NCBI GenBank assembly: GCA_007130585.1
Contig: SLSE01000085.1
Coordinates: 1 to 5,030, forward strand
Source of the DNA: Syntrophomonadaceae bacterium
GTDB lineage: Bacteria > Bacillota > Dethiobacteria > DTU022
Length of the DNA stretch: 5,030 bases
Direction of reading: 5' to 3'
Part shown: positions 1 through 5,030 of the stretch, piece after piece
Layout: every line of letters starts with the position of its first letter
Position numbering within the stretch: the stretch's first letter is position 1
Made by a program: the position numbers and the translations under genes
The notes under the pieces: model-generated
The model's database searches: none
The model's input: the letters and a program-made list of their open reading frames with translations, nothing else
Told to the model about the DNA's origin: nothing

Positions 1-221
1 CTGTTCAGGTTCGGGAATTCGGTGATGTCGGCCCCGGCAACAAAAGCTTTTTCTCCGGCGCCGGTAACGATTACAGCGCCTACTGTCTCATCTGCGGACA
101 GCTTTTCAAAAGCTGCTTCCAGGGCATCCATAACCTCGTGGTTAAGGGCGTTGACAGGGGGACGGGTAATGGTGAGAATGGCCAGGCGCTCTTCGCGGGT
201 TACTTGGATAAGGTCGGACAT
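1..221 (-). CDS. Enoyl-CoA hydratase/isomerase (crotonase) family protein, N-terminal part
   Basis: Only the first 73 codons are present; the gene runs off the left edge. The fragment starts MSDLIQVTRE and shows the crotonase N-terminal pattern: a beta strand ending in TRPPVNALN (residues 19-27), then the VIVTGAGEKAFVAGADI block (50-66), whose AGAD (62-65) is the conserved segment that helps form the oxyanion hole stabilising the acyl-CoA thioester enolate. Family knowledge: these cytoplasmic enzymes hydrate trans-2-enoyl-CoA to 3-hydroxyacyl-CoA, although the superfamily also includes isomerases, dehydratases and hydrolases. The catalytic acid residues that would separate these lie beyond the edge, so the exact reaction is not proven. 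The ATG has a strong AGGAGG eight bases upstream. It follows the thiolase by 74 bases on the same strand with no terminator seen between, so co-transcription and a shared role in beta-oxidation or butyrate/crotonate metabolism are inferred. Confidence 0.9.
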   Translation of the reverse strand, partial: MSDLIQVTREERLAILTITRPPVNALNHEVMDALEAAFEKLSADETVGAVIVTGAGEKAFVAGADITEFPNLN

Positions 222-229
222 AATAATTT

Positions 230-235
230 CCTCCT
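230..235 (-). promoter_or_regulatory. Ribosome binding site of the crotonase gene
   Basis: On the minus strand the sequence reads AAAGGAGG, then eight bases to ATG at 221. This near-perfect match to the anti-Shine-Dalgarno sequence fixes the start of the partial crotonase gene. Confidence 0.8.
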
Positions 236-295
236 TTGTTTAGTGAGGCAGGGGATGCTGAGTAATTGCCTTCCGGTACTTCTTTAAGTATCCTC

Positions 296-1483
296 TCAGG
301 CTCTTTCCAGGACCAGGGCCATACCAAGGCCGCCGCCCACGCAGAGGGTAGCCAGGCCCAGTTTGTTATCGCGGCGGGCCATTTCGTGCAGCAGGGTGAC
401 CACGATGCGGCAGCCCGTGCTTCCCACGGGGTGCCCCAGGCCGATGCCGCTGCCGTTTACGTTAACGATATCACGGTTCAGTTCGAGCAGTTTCTCGCAG
501 GCCAGGTACTGGGCGGCAAAGGCTTCGTTTAGTTCAATCAGCTCGATCCTGTCCAGGCCCAGGCCCGCCTTCTGCAGCGCTTTACGGGTGGCCGGAACGG
601 GCCCGTAGCCCATCAGGTCCGGTTCCACACCCGCCCAGGCGTAAGATACAATCCTGGCCAGCGGCTGCAGGCCCTGCTCTTCGGCCCGGCCGGCGCTCAT
701 CAGGACCACTGCCGAAGCGCCGTCGTTTAGCCCAGAGGCGTTGCCCGCCGTGACTGTTCCTTCCTTCCGGAAAACAGGTTTAAGGCCGGCCAGCGATTCG
801 GGTGAAATATCGCGGCGGGGGTGCTCGTCGGTATCGACCACGGTTTCGCCTTTACGGGTTTTGACGGTTACGGGGACGATTTCTTCGCTGAAGCGGCCGT
901 CGTCGATGGCGGCCAGGGCGTTTTTGTGGCTGCGGGCGGCCACCTCGTCCTGTTCTTCCCTGGTAATAGAGTATTTATCGGCCAGGCGTTCGGCCGTTTC
1001 ACCCATCATAATCTTGTAAACAGGGTCCTGTAGCATCTCCCAGAGGGCGTCAGTCATTTCCCCGTGCTGCAGGCGCTGTCCCCAGCGGGCGCCCTTTAAA
1101 ACGTAAGGCGCCGAGCTCATCGACTCCACGCCGCCGGCGACAACAACTTCCGTATCGCCAAGCACTATTTCCTGGTAGCCGGAAACGATGGCCTGCATGG
1201 CCGAGCTGCACTGGCGCTGGATGGTAAAGCCGGTGGTCTCGACGGGAAATCCGGCCTCCAGGGCAATGCAGCGGGCGATATTCGGCTCGTCGCTGCGCTG
1301 GCTGCAGTTACCGAAGATAATTTCTTCAACCATATCCTTTTCCAGCCCTTCGGCCCGGCGGACGGCTTCCCCGACCACCGTGGTGCCAAGCTGCAGGGCC
1401 GGGACATCGTGGAAGGCGCCGCCGAAGTCCCCGATCGGGGTGCGCACGGCGCTGACGATTACGACTTCTTTGTGACTGCTCAT
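296..1483 (-). CDS. Acetyl-CoA acetyltransferase (thiolase)
   Basis: A complete 395-residue protein, the usual length of bacterial thiolases (about 390-400). Thiolases condense two acetyl-CoA to acetoacetyl-CoA or cleave 3-ketoacyl-CoA with CoA, in the cytoplasm. All catalytic signatures are visible: the nucleophilic Cys92 in RQCSSAMQA, the NEAFA loop (319-323), His351 in GLGHPVGSTG and Cys381 in CVGGGLG, plus NASGLNDGAS (248-257). The two-domain thiolase fold is thus intact. A small departure is NGSGIGLGHP where many biosynthetic thiolases have NGGAIALGHP. Chain-length preference cannot be read from the sequence, so it could be an acetoacetyl-CoA thiolase (atoB/thlA type) or a broader 3-ketoacyl-CoA thiolase (fadA type). 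The ATG is supported by GGAGGTG four bases upstream. It lies after the metF terminator and just before a crotonase gene, which suggests a role in fatty-acid, butyrate or crotonate metabolism rather than in the Wood-Ljungdahl pathway itself. Confidence 0.96.
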   Translation of the reverse strand: MSSHKEVVIVSAVRTPIGDFGGAFHDVPALQLGTTVVGEAVRRAEGLEKDMVEEIIFGNCSQRSDEPNIARCIALEAGFPVETTGFTIQRQCSSAMQAIVSGYQEIVLGDTEVVVAGGVESMSSAPYVLKGARWGQRLQHGEMTDALWEMLQDPVYKIMMGETAERLADKYSITREEQDEVAARSHKNALAAIDDGRFSEEIVPVTVKTRKGETVVDTDEHPRRDISPESLAGLKPVFRKEGTVTAGNASGLNDGASAVVLMSAGRAEEQGLQPLARIVSYAWAGVEPDLMGYGPVPATRKALQKAGLGLDRIELIELNEAFAAQYLACEKLLELNRDIVNVNGSGIGLGHPVGSTGCRIVVTLLHEMARRDNKLGLATLCVGGGLGMALVLERA

Positions 1484-1487
1484 TTTT

Positions 1488-1494
1488 CACCTCC
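1488..1494 (-). promoter_or_regulatory. Ribosome binding site of the thiolase gene
   Basis: The minus strand reads GGAGGTG, then AAAA, then ATG at 1483. This supports the chosen start. Another ATG (1496-1494) overlaps the site but is out of frame with the thiolase. The site begins ten bases after the T-run of the terminator. Confidence 0.75.
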
Positions 1495-1503
1495 ATGGAT
1501 TGT

Positions 1504-1533
1504 AAAAAGGCAGGCCTGATAAGGCCTGCCTTT
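1504..1533 (-). terminator. Intrinsic terminator after metF
   Basis: A perfect 12-bp inverted repeat, AAAGGCAGGCCT and AGGCCTGCCTTT (1506-1517 and 1522-1533), with a four-base loop. In the minus-strand transcript the hairpin is followed by a run of five Ts (part of the 3' arm plus 1504-1505), the classical layout of a Rho-independent terminator. It lies about 50 bases after the metF stop and should end most transcripts of the acsD-acsE-metV-metF group. It also lies directly before the thiolase ribosome binding site, so it may be a leaky terminator or an attenuator. In the plus direction it is followed by only three Ts (inside the stem) and is a poor terminator. Confidence 0.85.
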
Positions 1534-1581
1534 AGCGTGTTTATGCTCTGTCGCGGGAAGCGCTAACCCCGGTCATACGGT

Positions 1582-2508
1582 TTAAAATTTCGGGCGGGGA
1601 TATAAACCGGCCCGCTCGACAATTTCGGGGACAACTTCTTCCCAGGCAATGGCCATGATGTGAACGCCGGCCACCCCTTCGATTTCTTTCAGCCGCTCAA
1701 TAGTTTCAATAGCTATTTTCAGGCCTTCTTCCTTTTTCTTTTCCGCTCCCTTGAGCCGGTCAACCAGCGCGTCGGGAATGGTGATCCCTGAAACATTGTT
1801 TTTCATGTACCGGGCTGCACCGAGAGATTTCATCGGGGTGACGCCGCCCAGGATGGCGCACCTTTTGTGCAGGCCGCGCTCGCGGACCAGTTCCATCCAG
1901 CGCTCAAAGCGGTCCAGGTCGAAAATGCACTGGGTCTGGATAAAGCTGGCGCCTGCTTCGATCTTTTTCTCCAGGCGGTCTACGCGGTATTCAAAGGGGT
2001 CGGCGAAGGGGTTCTCGACGGCGCCGAGGAAATAGCTGATGTCGCCCTCTACTTCATCCCCACCCATGAATTTTTTCTCGTCGCGCATATCTTTCAGGCC
2101 CTTGATCAACTGCATCGAATCGATATCGTAAACACCCTTTGACTGGGGTTCGTTACCGAATTTCTGGTGATCGCCGGCCAGGCAGAGGGTATTCTTGACC
2201 CCGAGGGCGTGGGCGCCCAGGACGTCACTCTGGATGCAGATCCGGTTGCGGTCGCGCACAACGATCTGGATGATCGGCTCCAGGCCCATCTGGACCAGGG
2301 TAGCGCCGCAGGCGATGCTGGAAGTCCGCACGATGGCGGTCTGGTTGTCGGTAATGTTGTAGGCCTCGACATGGTTGCGCATGCCTTCGGCATGATGCTT
2401 CATTTCCTCTATGTCGGCACCCTTGGGGGGGCCGAGTTCTCCGGTTACTACGAATTCTCCACTGTTAATTGCTCTTTCCAGTTTACTCCCCGCGATCAAT
2501 TCTAACAT
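1582..2508 (-). CDS. metF: Methylenetetrahydrofolate reductase, flavin subunit MetF
   Basis: A 308-residue protein of the MTHFR family, close to the usual bacterial length of about 290-310. It reduces 5,10-methylene-tetrahydrofolate to 5-methyl-tetrahydrofolate (or the reverse) with FMN or FAD bound in a TIM barrel. Visible signatures are GELGPPKG (23-30), with Glu24 at the place of the family's catalytic Glu; YNITDNQTA (50-58); CLAGDHQ (109-115), with Asp113 equivalent to the flavin-contacting Asp of the E. coli enzyme; FIQTQCIFD (189-197), the folate-binding Gln region; and ILGGVTPM (219-226). It overlaps the end of metV by 26 bases, which suggests translational coupling, as expected for a MetV-MetF heteromer. 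The start is uncertain: GGGAGG directly touches the ATG at 2508, while a TTG at 2499 (codon 4) has a normal nine-base spacing. The two products differ by three residues. Family assignment is firm; the electron donor cannot be told from this gene. Confidence 0.96.
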   Translation of the reverse strand: MLELIAGSKLERAINSGEFVVTGELGPPKGADIEEMKHHAEGMRNHVEAYNITDNQTAIVRTSSIACGATLVQMGLEPIIQIVVRDRNRICIQSDVLGAHALGVKNTLCLAGDHQKFGNEPQSKGVYDIDSMQLIKGLKDMRDEKKFMGGDEVEGDISYFLGAVENPFADPFEYRVDRLEKKIEAGASFIQTQCIFDLDRFERWMELVRERGLHKRCAILGGVTPMKSLGAARYMKNNVSGITIPDALVDRLKGAEKKKEEGLKIAIETIERLKEIEGVAGVHIMAIAWEEVVPEIVERAGLYPRPKF

Positions 2509-3163
2509 CCTCCCTTACTGAGGTTCTGGGGCCTCCGTGGTGCGATACAGACCAGTCTTTGGGAGGCTGTATTTCGGCCAGGTCACCCACTCTTCCGAAT
2601 GAAGCAAGGCGATCGTGGATTAGCTGCCAGGCGCATTCTACGTCTTTGCTGATCTCGCATTTGCCGTCGGCCGAACCGCCGCAGGGACCGTTGAGGATAC
2701 TCTTGGCACAGCGGGTGATCGGACAGATGCCCATGGTCAGGTGCAGAACACAGTTGCCGCAACCAAGGCAGTTCTCTTTCCAGACACCCTGCTCGACAGG
2801 ATAGCCAAATGAAGTGGTGTTCAGACCGGGAACAACTTTCAAAGAAGGTTCATAATCTACCACGGTCTGGACCCCGACCCCGCAGGCTACGGAAATGACC
2901 AGGTCATAGCCTTTCATTTTTTCCATATGCTCTTCGATCATTTCATATTCGCACTGTCTTTCAATTGAAAATGATTCCACCACACCGCCGATATTGTTTT
3001 TCTCGCGGTGGATGCGGAGAAGCGCTGCCGTTTCCTCGGCTTCTTTCCTGCCGCCGGCCATACAAACAGCCACGCAGGTATCGCATCCTACCACGCAGAC
3101 TTTTTCGTACGGCGCGGCCATAGCCGCAATTTCTTCAAGCGGCTTTCTTTCAGCGATTATCAT
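2483..3163 (-). CDS. metV: Methylenetetrahydrofolate reductase partner MetV (zinc/iron-sulfur, MTHFR C-terminal domain)
   Basis: A 226-residue, cysteine-rich protein that accompanies MetF in acetogens and relatives. Family knowledge: MetV carries metal sites (zinc and iron-sulfur clusters) and passes electrons to the MetF flavin. The sequence has fourteen cysteines. An N-terminal group is Cys23-x3-Cys27-x2-Cys30-x3-Cys34; Cys71 and Cys94 (VACGVGVQT) follow; a second group is Cys132-x2-Cys135-x2-Cys138-x8-Cys147, then Cys152, Cys161 (NGPCGG), Cys169 and Cys177. The CxxCxxC run resembles an iron-sulfur ligand set, while the NGPCGG and final Cys segment is typical of the MTHFR C-terminal zinc-domain family. 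There is no signal peptide or membrane segment, so it is cytoplasmic. The start MIIAERKPLEEI fits the family; the upstream GGTGA, four bases before ATG, is only a partial Shine-Dalgarno. Its last 26 bases overlap metF. It follows acsE after 59 bases. Confidence 0.94.
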   Translation of the reverse strand: MIIAERKPLEEIAAMAAPYEKVCVVGCDTCVAVCMAGGRKEAEETAALLRIHREKNNIGGVVESFSIERQCEYEMIEEHMEKMKGYDLVISVACGVGVQTVVDYEPSLKVVPGLNTTSFGYPVEQGVWKENCLGCGNCVLHLTMGICPITRCAKSILNGPCGGSADGKCEISKDVECAWQLIHDRLASFGRVGDLAEIQPPKDWSVSHHGGPRTSVREDVRIDRGE

Positions 3164-3222
3164 ACAGTCACCATCCCTTCCATTCTTGCAAATTATGCTT
3201 TATATTTTACCACACTTCAGCT
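3164..3222 (-). promoter_or_regulatory. AT-rich acsE-metV gap with a possible internal promoter
   Basis: This 59-base gap is clearly more AT-rich than the flanking genes. On the minus strand it holds CATAAT (3197-3192), a 5/6 match to a sigma-A -10 box, with CTGAAG (3220-3215) seventeen bases upstream as a weak 3/6 -35 box. TATAAA (3204-3199) is an alternative -10. The match may reflect base composition only. No hairpin terminator is seen, so read-through from acsE is expected. Confidence 0.25.
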
Positions 3223-4017
3223 TTAACGGTTACGCTGAATAAATACATCAACGTAAGAATCGCAGTAAATATCCATGTTCAGGATTATGCGCGCTGAAGC
3301 AATTGCAGCCATCAGTTCGTCGTCGTTTGCGTCGACAATACCGGCATCCAGACCGTTGGCCATGGCCATAACGGCAAAGGTGCGGTTGATCAGTTCGCGG
3401 TTCTTGGTGCCCTGGGATACGTTGCTCAACCCGACCACCGTTTTGGGGGCTGGATCCGAGATCAGCTTGATTTCGCGGAGAGTGCGCAGCACCTCGGGGC
3501 CGTGATCCTGGGCCACGTTACAGGGCAGGACCAGGGGGTCGATATAGAGCATGTCGGGCGAAATACCGAAGGCATCCGCGGTGGCCACCAGCTCGGCGGC
3601 AAAACCGATCCTGCTGTCGGCATCCTTGGGAATTCCCTCTTCATTCATGGTCAGGCCGATCACTTCTGCGCCGTGTTCGGCAGCCATTGCAAAAACGCGC
3701 TCCATCTTGGGCATTTCGGCCGGCACAGAATTGATCATGGCCGGTTTATTACAGGCTTTCAGGCCCGCTTCTATGGCATCGTACTTGGTCGAATCGAGAC
3801 AGAGAGGCAGGTCGCTTGCTTCCTGGGTTACTTCAACGAGCCACTTCATGGCTTCAACCGGCTCGGTTGAACTGGGGCCGACGTTAATATCCAGGTAGTG
3901 GGCTCCGTTTTCTTCCTGCTTCTTGGCCCATTCTACAACTGCTGCAGGGTCGCGGTCGTTAATAGCCCGGGCAATATCTTTAAACATACCGTTGATGCGT
4001 TCGCCGATAATTATCAT
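3223..4017 (-). CDS. acsE: 5-methyltetrahydrofolate:corrinoid/iron-sulfur protein methyltransferase AcsE
   Basis: A complete 264-residue protein, matching the roughly 262 residues of the Moorella thermoacetica enzyme. It transfers the methyl group of 5-methyl-tetrahydrofolate to the cob(I)alamin of the corrinoid iron-sulfur protein, linking the methyl and carbonyl branches of the Wood-Ljungdahl pathway; it can also run in reverse. The protein is a single pterin-binding TIM barrel. The start MIIIGERINGMF is the family signature. The pterin-site residues known from Moorella are present at the same numbers: Asp75 (LCLDST), Asn96 (AMINS), Asp160 (YIDPL) and Asn199 (GLSNVSQ). The NVAQDH (167-172) and YCDSYV (251-256) segments also match the Moorella enzyme as I recall it. 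The ATG has AGGAGG seven bases upstream. It lies between acsD and metV on the same strand, in line with its partner protein and methyl donor pathway. No oddity was seen in the coding sequence. Confidence 0.97.
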   Translation of the reverse strand: MIIIGERINGMFKDIARAINDRDPAAVVEWAKKQEENGAHYLDINVGPSSTEPVEAMKWLVEVTQEASDLPLCLDSTKYDAIEAGLKACNKPAMINSVPAEMPKMERVFAMAAEHGAEVIGLTMNEEGIPKDADSRIGFAAELVATADAFGISPDMLYIDPLVLPCNVAQDHGPEVLRTLREIKLISDPAPKTVVGLSNVSQGTKNRELINRTFAVMAMANGLDAGIVDANDDELMAAIASARIILNMDIYCDSYVDVFIQRNR

Positions 4018-4024
4018 TGGGTTG

Positions 4025-4032
4025 CCTCCTTT
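4025..4032 (-). promoter_or_regulatory. Ribosome binding site of acsE
   Basis: The minus strand reads AAAGGAGG, then seven bases to ATG at 4017. This strong site fixes the acsE start. It lies just after the second hairpin of the acsD-acsE gap, so that hairpin does not cover it. Confidence 0.8.
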
Positions 4033-4038
4033 TTAAAG

Positions 4039-4081
4039 TGAGAGGCGGTTTTTAAAGAGCGCCGGAAAGGCGCGCCTCTCA
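4039..4081 (-). repeat. Inverted repeat (hairpin) upstream of acsE
   Basis: TGAGAGGCG (4039-4047) and CGCCTCTCA (4073-4081) form a perfect 9-bp stem around a 25-base interior. The interior holds a smaller competing hairpin, GCGCC and GGCGC (4059-4063 and 4069-4073), with a five-base loop. On the transcript the outer stem is followed by CTTTAAAAAGG rather than a T-run, so it is a poor terminator. A role in mRNA processing, stability or attenuation is inference. Confidence 0.55.
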
Positions 4082-4085
4082 ATAA

Positions 4086-4111
4086 CCCTCTCCCCTGGTG
4101 GGGGGAGAGGG
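4086..4111 (-). repeat. GC-rich inverted repeat (hairpin) just after acsD
   Basis: CCCTCTCCCC (4086-4095) and GGGGAGAGGG (4102-4111) form a perfect 10-bp stem with a six-base loop, ten bases after the acsD stop. On the minus-strand transcript it is followed by TTATT, only a weak U-tract, so termination would be partial at best. This kind of CCCTCTCC/GGAGAGGG palindrome can be a dispersed repeat in some genomes; whether it recurs here cannot be seen from one window. It may also protect the acsD message from 3' exonucleases. Confidence 0.6.
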
Positions 4112-4121
4112 AGCTAGTGGT

Positions 4122-5030
4122 TTAGTAGCTGTTGTCTTTCATCAGGTCGTCAATATTGCCTTTGATGATTTTAAGGGCATCGGGATGCCGCATAACCATG
4201 AGGTTAATGCCGGACTGCAGGTAGGCCATGGCGGTAGTCGCTTCCCAGAGCACGCCGCGTTCTTCCTGCTCGCCCCAGCCGGGTTCATCATCTTCCGGGG
4301 TATTTGCTTCCTTGGTCCGCCACACTTCCAGGCCGACATTGCCGATCATCGGCATGGCAAGCATCTTGTCTCCCTGGAGGGCGCCGTTGCGGGCCCGCTC
4401 CATGATGGAATAGGAATACTCGATCCCGTAACCCAGGGCGGCGATGGTCGGGTCGATAACGATCCGGTTGGCCATCGCTGTGCTCATCTCGGCAATCAGG
4501 ATGTTCAGCTGCTTGCAGATATTGATATCGATGGGCGACTGGGCGATAACCAGGTGCTGGTTGGCCATGCAGGCGCTGGTTACGGCCTTGTAATCTTCCA
4601 GTTCGGCCACGCCGAGCAGCAGGTTCTCTCCGGCGGCCGCTTCGGCAACCGGGCCGTATATCTTGGCATCTTTTTCCGACTTGCCGCAGCCAACCACGAT
4701 CAGGGGCACGCCCACTGCGTCAAGGACTTTTTTCACCGCGGCGACACAGTCCTCGGGGGATGCGTCCTTGAAATCGGGGTCCGCGCCCTTGAGGCGGACC
4801 TGGATCAGGTCTGCGCCGTACTCGTCAACACATTTTTTGGCCCATTTGCCCGGGTCATCCCAGACATCGCCGTAAAACTTTTCCAAAGCAGGGTTCCAGT
4901 CTTCGGGAGCAGTGTCCCATACTTCCAGCGCCAGTACCGGGCGGTTCGGGATTTCTCCTTCGAAATGGAGAAAAGGCAGCGCTGATTCACCGCCGACGGT
5001 AATGGTATGGCTGCGGGTGCCGCCCTGGTC
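4122..5030 (-). CDS. acsD: Corrinoid/iron-sulfur protein small subunit AcsD (CdhD type), 5' end cut
   Basis: The frame is open from the right edge to the TAA at 4122 and gives 302 residues. With family lengths of about 310-325, only some 10-25 N-terminal residues should be missing. The TTG at 4886 is an internal Leu codon and not the start, because clear homology continues upstream (VGGESALPFLHF, then IPNRPVLALEVWD). AcsD is the TIM-barrel subunit that pairs with AcsC; the cobalamin lies at their interface and carries the methyl group from AcsE to acetyl-CoA synthase. Family segments in the fragment include YGDVWDDPGKWAKKCV (about 53-68), YGADLIQVRL (71-80), QSPIDINICKQLN (164-176), DPTIAALGYGIEYS (193-206), NGALQGDKMLAMPMIGN (215-231), WGEQEERG (252-259) and MRHPDALK (280-287). 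The next gene downstream is its methyl donor enzyme acsE, after 104 bases. acsC and acsB, expected nearby, are not in the window. Confidence 0.95.
   Translation of the reverse strand, partial: DQGGTRSHTITVGGESALPFLHFEGEIPNRPVLALEVWDTAPEDWNPALEKFYGDVWDDPGKWAKKCVDEYGADLIQVRLKGADPDFKDASPEDCVAAVKKVLDAVGVPLIVVGCGKSEKDAKIYGPVAEAAAGENLLLGVAELEDYKAVTSACMANQHLVIAQSPIDINICKQLNILIAEMSTAMANRIVIDPTIAALGYGIEYSYSIMERARNGALQGDKMLAMPMIGNVGLEVWRTKEANTPEDDEPGWGEQEERGVLWEATTAMAYLQSGINLMVMRHPDALKIIKGNIDDLMKDNSY

Noticed and set aside
275..293. Small hairpin after the thiolase stop (TACTT/AAGTA with a four-base loop)
   Set aside because: The stem is short, needs a bulge to extend, and is not followed by a T-run, so it is not supported as a terminator.
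1494..1496. ATG overlapping the thiolase ribosome binding site
   Set aside because: It is out of frame with the thiolase, has no ribosome binding site of its own at a good distance, and leads into no recognisable protein.
1534..1581. Promoter for the thiolase upstream of the terminator hairpin
   Set aside because: The best pair found, TTAGCG and CATAAA on the minus strand with a 15-base spacer, is a poor match in both boxes and spacing; not enough to call.
266..2505. Several plus-strand open frames of 60-112 codons opposite the thiolase and metF genes
   Set aside because: All are antisense to firmly identified genes, lack recognisable domains and overlap each other in different frames.
4122..4886. 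acsD starting at the TTG at 4886
   Set aside because: The frame continues open to the window edge with clear family sequence, so the TTG is an internal Leu codon.
4098..4985. A 295-codon plus-strand open frame opposite acsD
   Set aside because: It lies fully antisense to a well-conserved gene, has no recognisable motif, and is best explained as a mirror of GC-biased codon use in acsD.
1..5030. CRISPR array, tRNA or rRNA gene, insertion sequence, or a novel defence-type system
   Set aside because: No regularly spaced repeats, no RNA gene signatures, no transposase-like frames or terminal repeats were seen; nearly all of the window is occupied by known metabolic genes.

Overview
All credible genes in this window lie on the minus strand, so transcription runs from high to low coordinates. 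The sequence suggests an anaerobic, low-oxygen Firmicute of the acetogen, syntroph or sulfate-reducer kind (Moorella, Desulfotomaculum or Pelotomaculum-like). The reasons are the Wood-Ljungdahl (reductive acetyl-CoA) genes with Moorella-type sequence motifs, strong AGGAGG ribosome binding sites and moderately high GC. The genus cannot be fixed from this window alone.

From right to left, in transcription order: the corrinoid iron-sulfur protein small subunit acsD (4122-5030, 5' end cut by the window edge); a 104-base intergenic stretch with two stacked hairpins; the methyltetrahydrofolate:corrinoid protein methyltransferase acsE (3223-4017); a short AT-rich gap; metV, the cysteine-rich zinc/iron-sulfur partner of methylenetetrahydrofolate reductase (2483-3163); metF, the flavin subunit of the same reductase, overlapping metV (1582-2508); a perfect 12-bp hairpin followed by five Ts on the transcript, a good intrinsic terminator; an acetyl-CoA acetyltransferase-type thiolase (296-1483); and the first 73 codons of an enoyl-CoA hydratase/crotonase (1-221, running off the left edge).

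The first four genes form the last part of the methyl branch and the methyl transfer to the carbonyl branch. MetV-MetF interconverts methylene- and methyl-tetrahydrofolate, AcsE moves the methyl group to the cobalamin of the corrinoid protein, and AcsD is one of the two subunits of that protein. The path can run towards acetyl-CoA (acetogenesis, CO2 fixation) or in reverse (acetyl-CoA oxidation). The thiolase and crotonase beyond the terminator belong to acyl-CoA (beta-oxidation or butyrate-type) metabolism, which would produce or consume the same acetyl-CoA pool.

No mobile element, RNA gene, CRISPR array or clearly novel system is visible. The points most worth a second look are the absence of hdrCBA-mvhD genes between acsE and metV, the terminator that abuts the thiolase ribosome binding site, the double hairpin before acsE and the ambiguous metF start.
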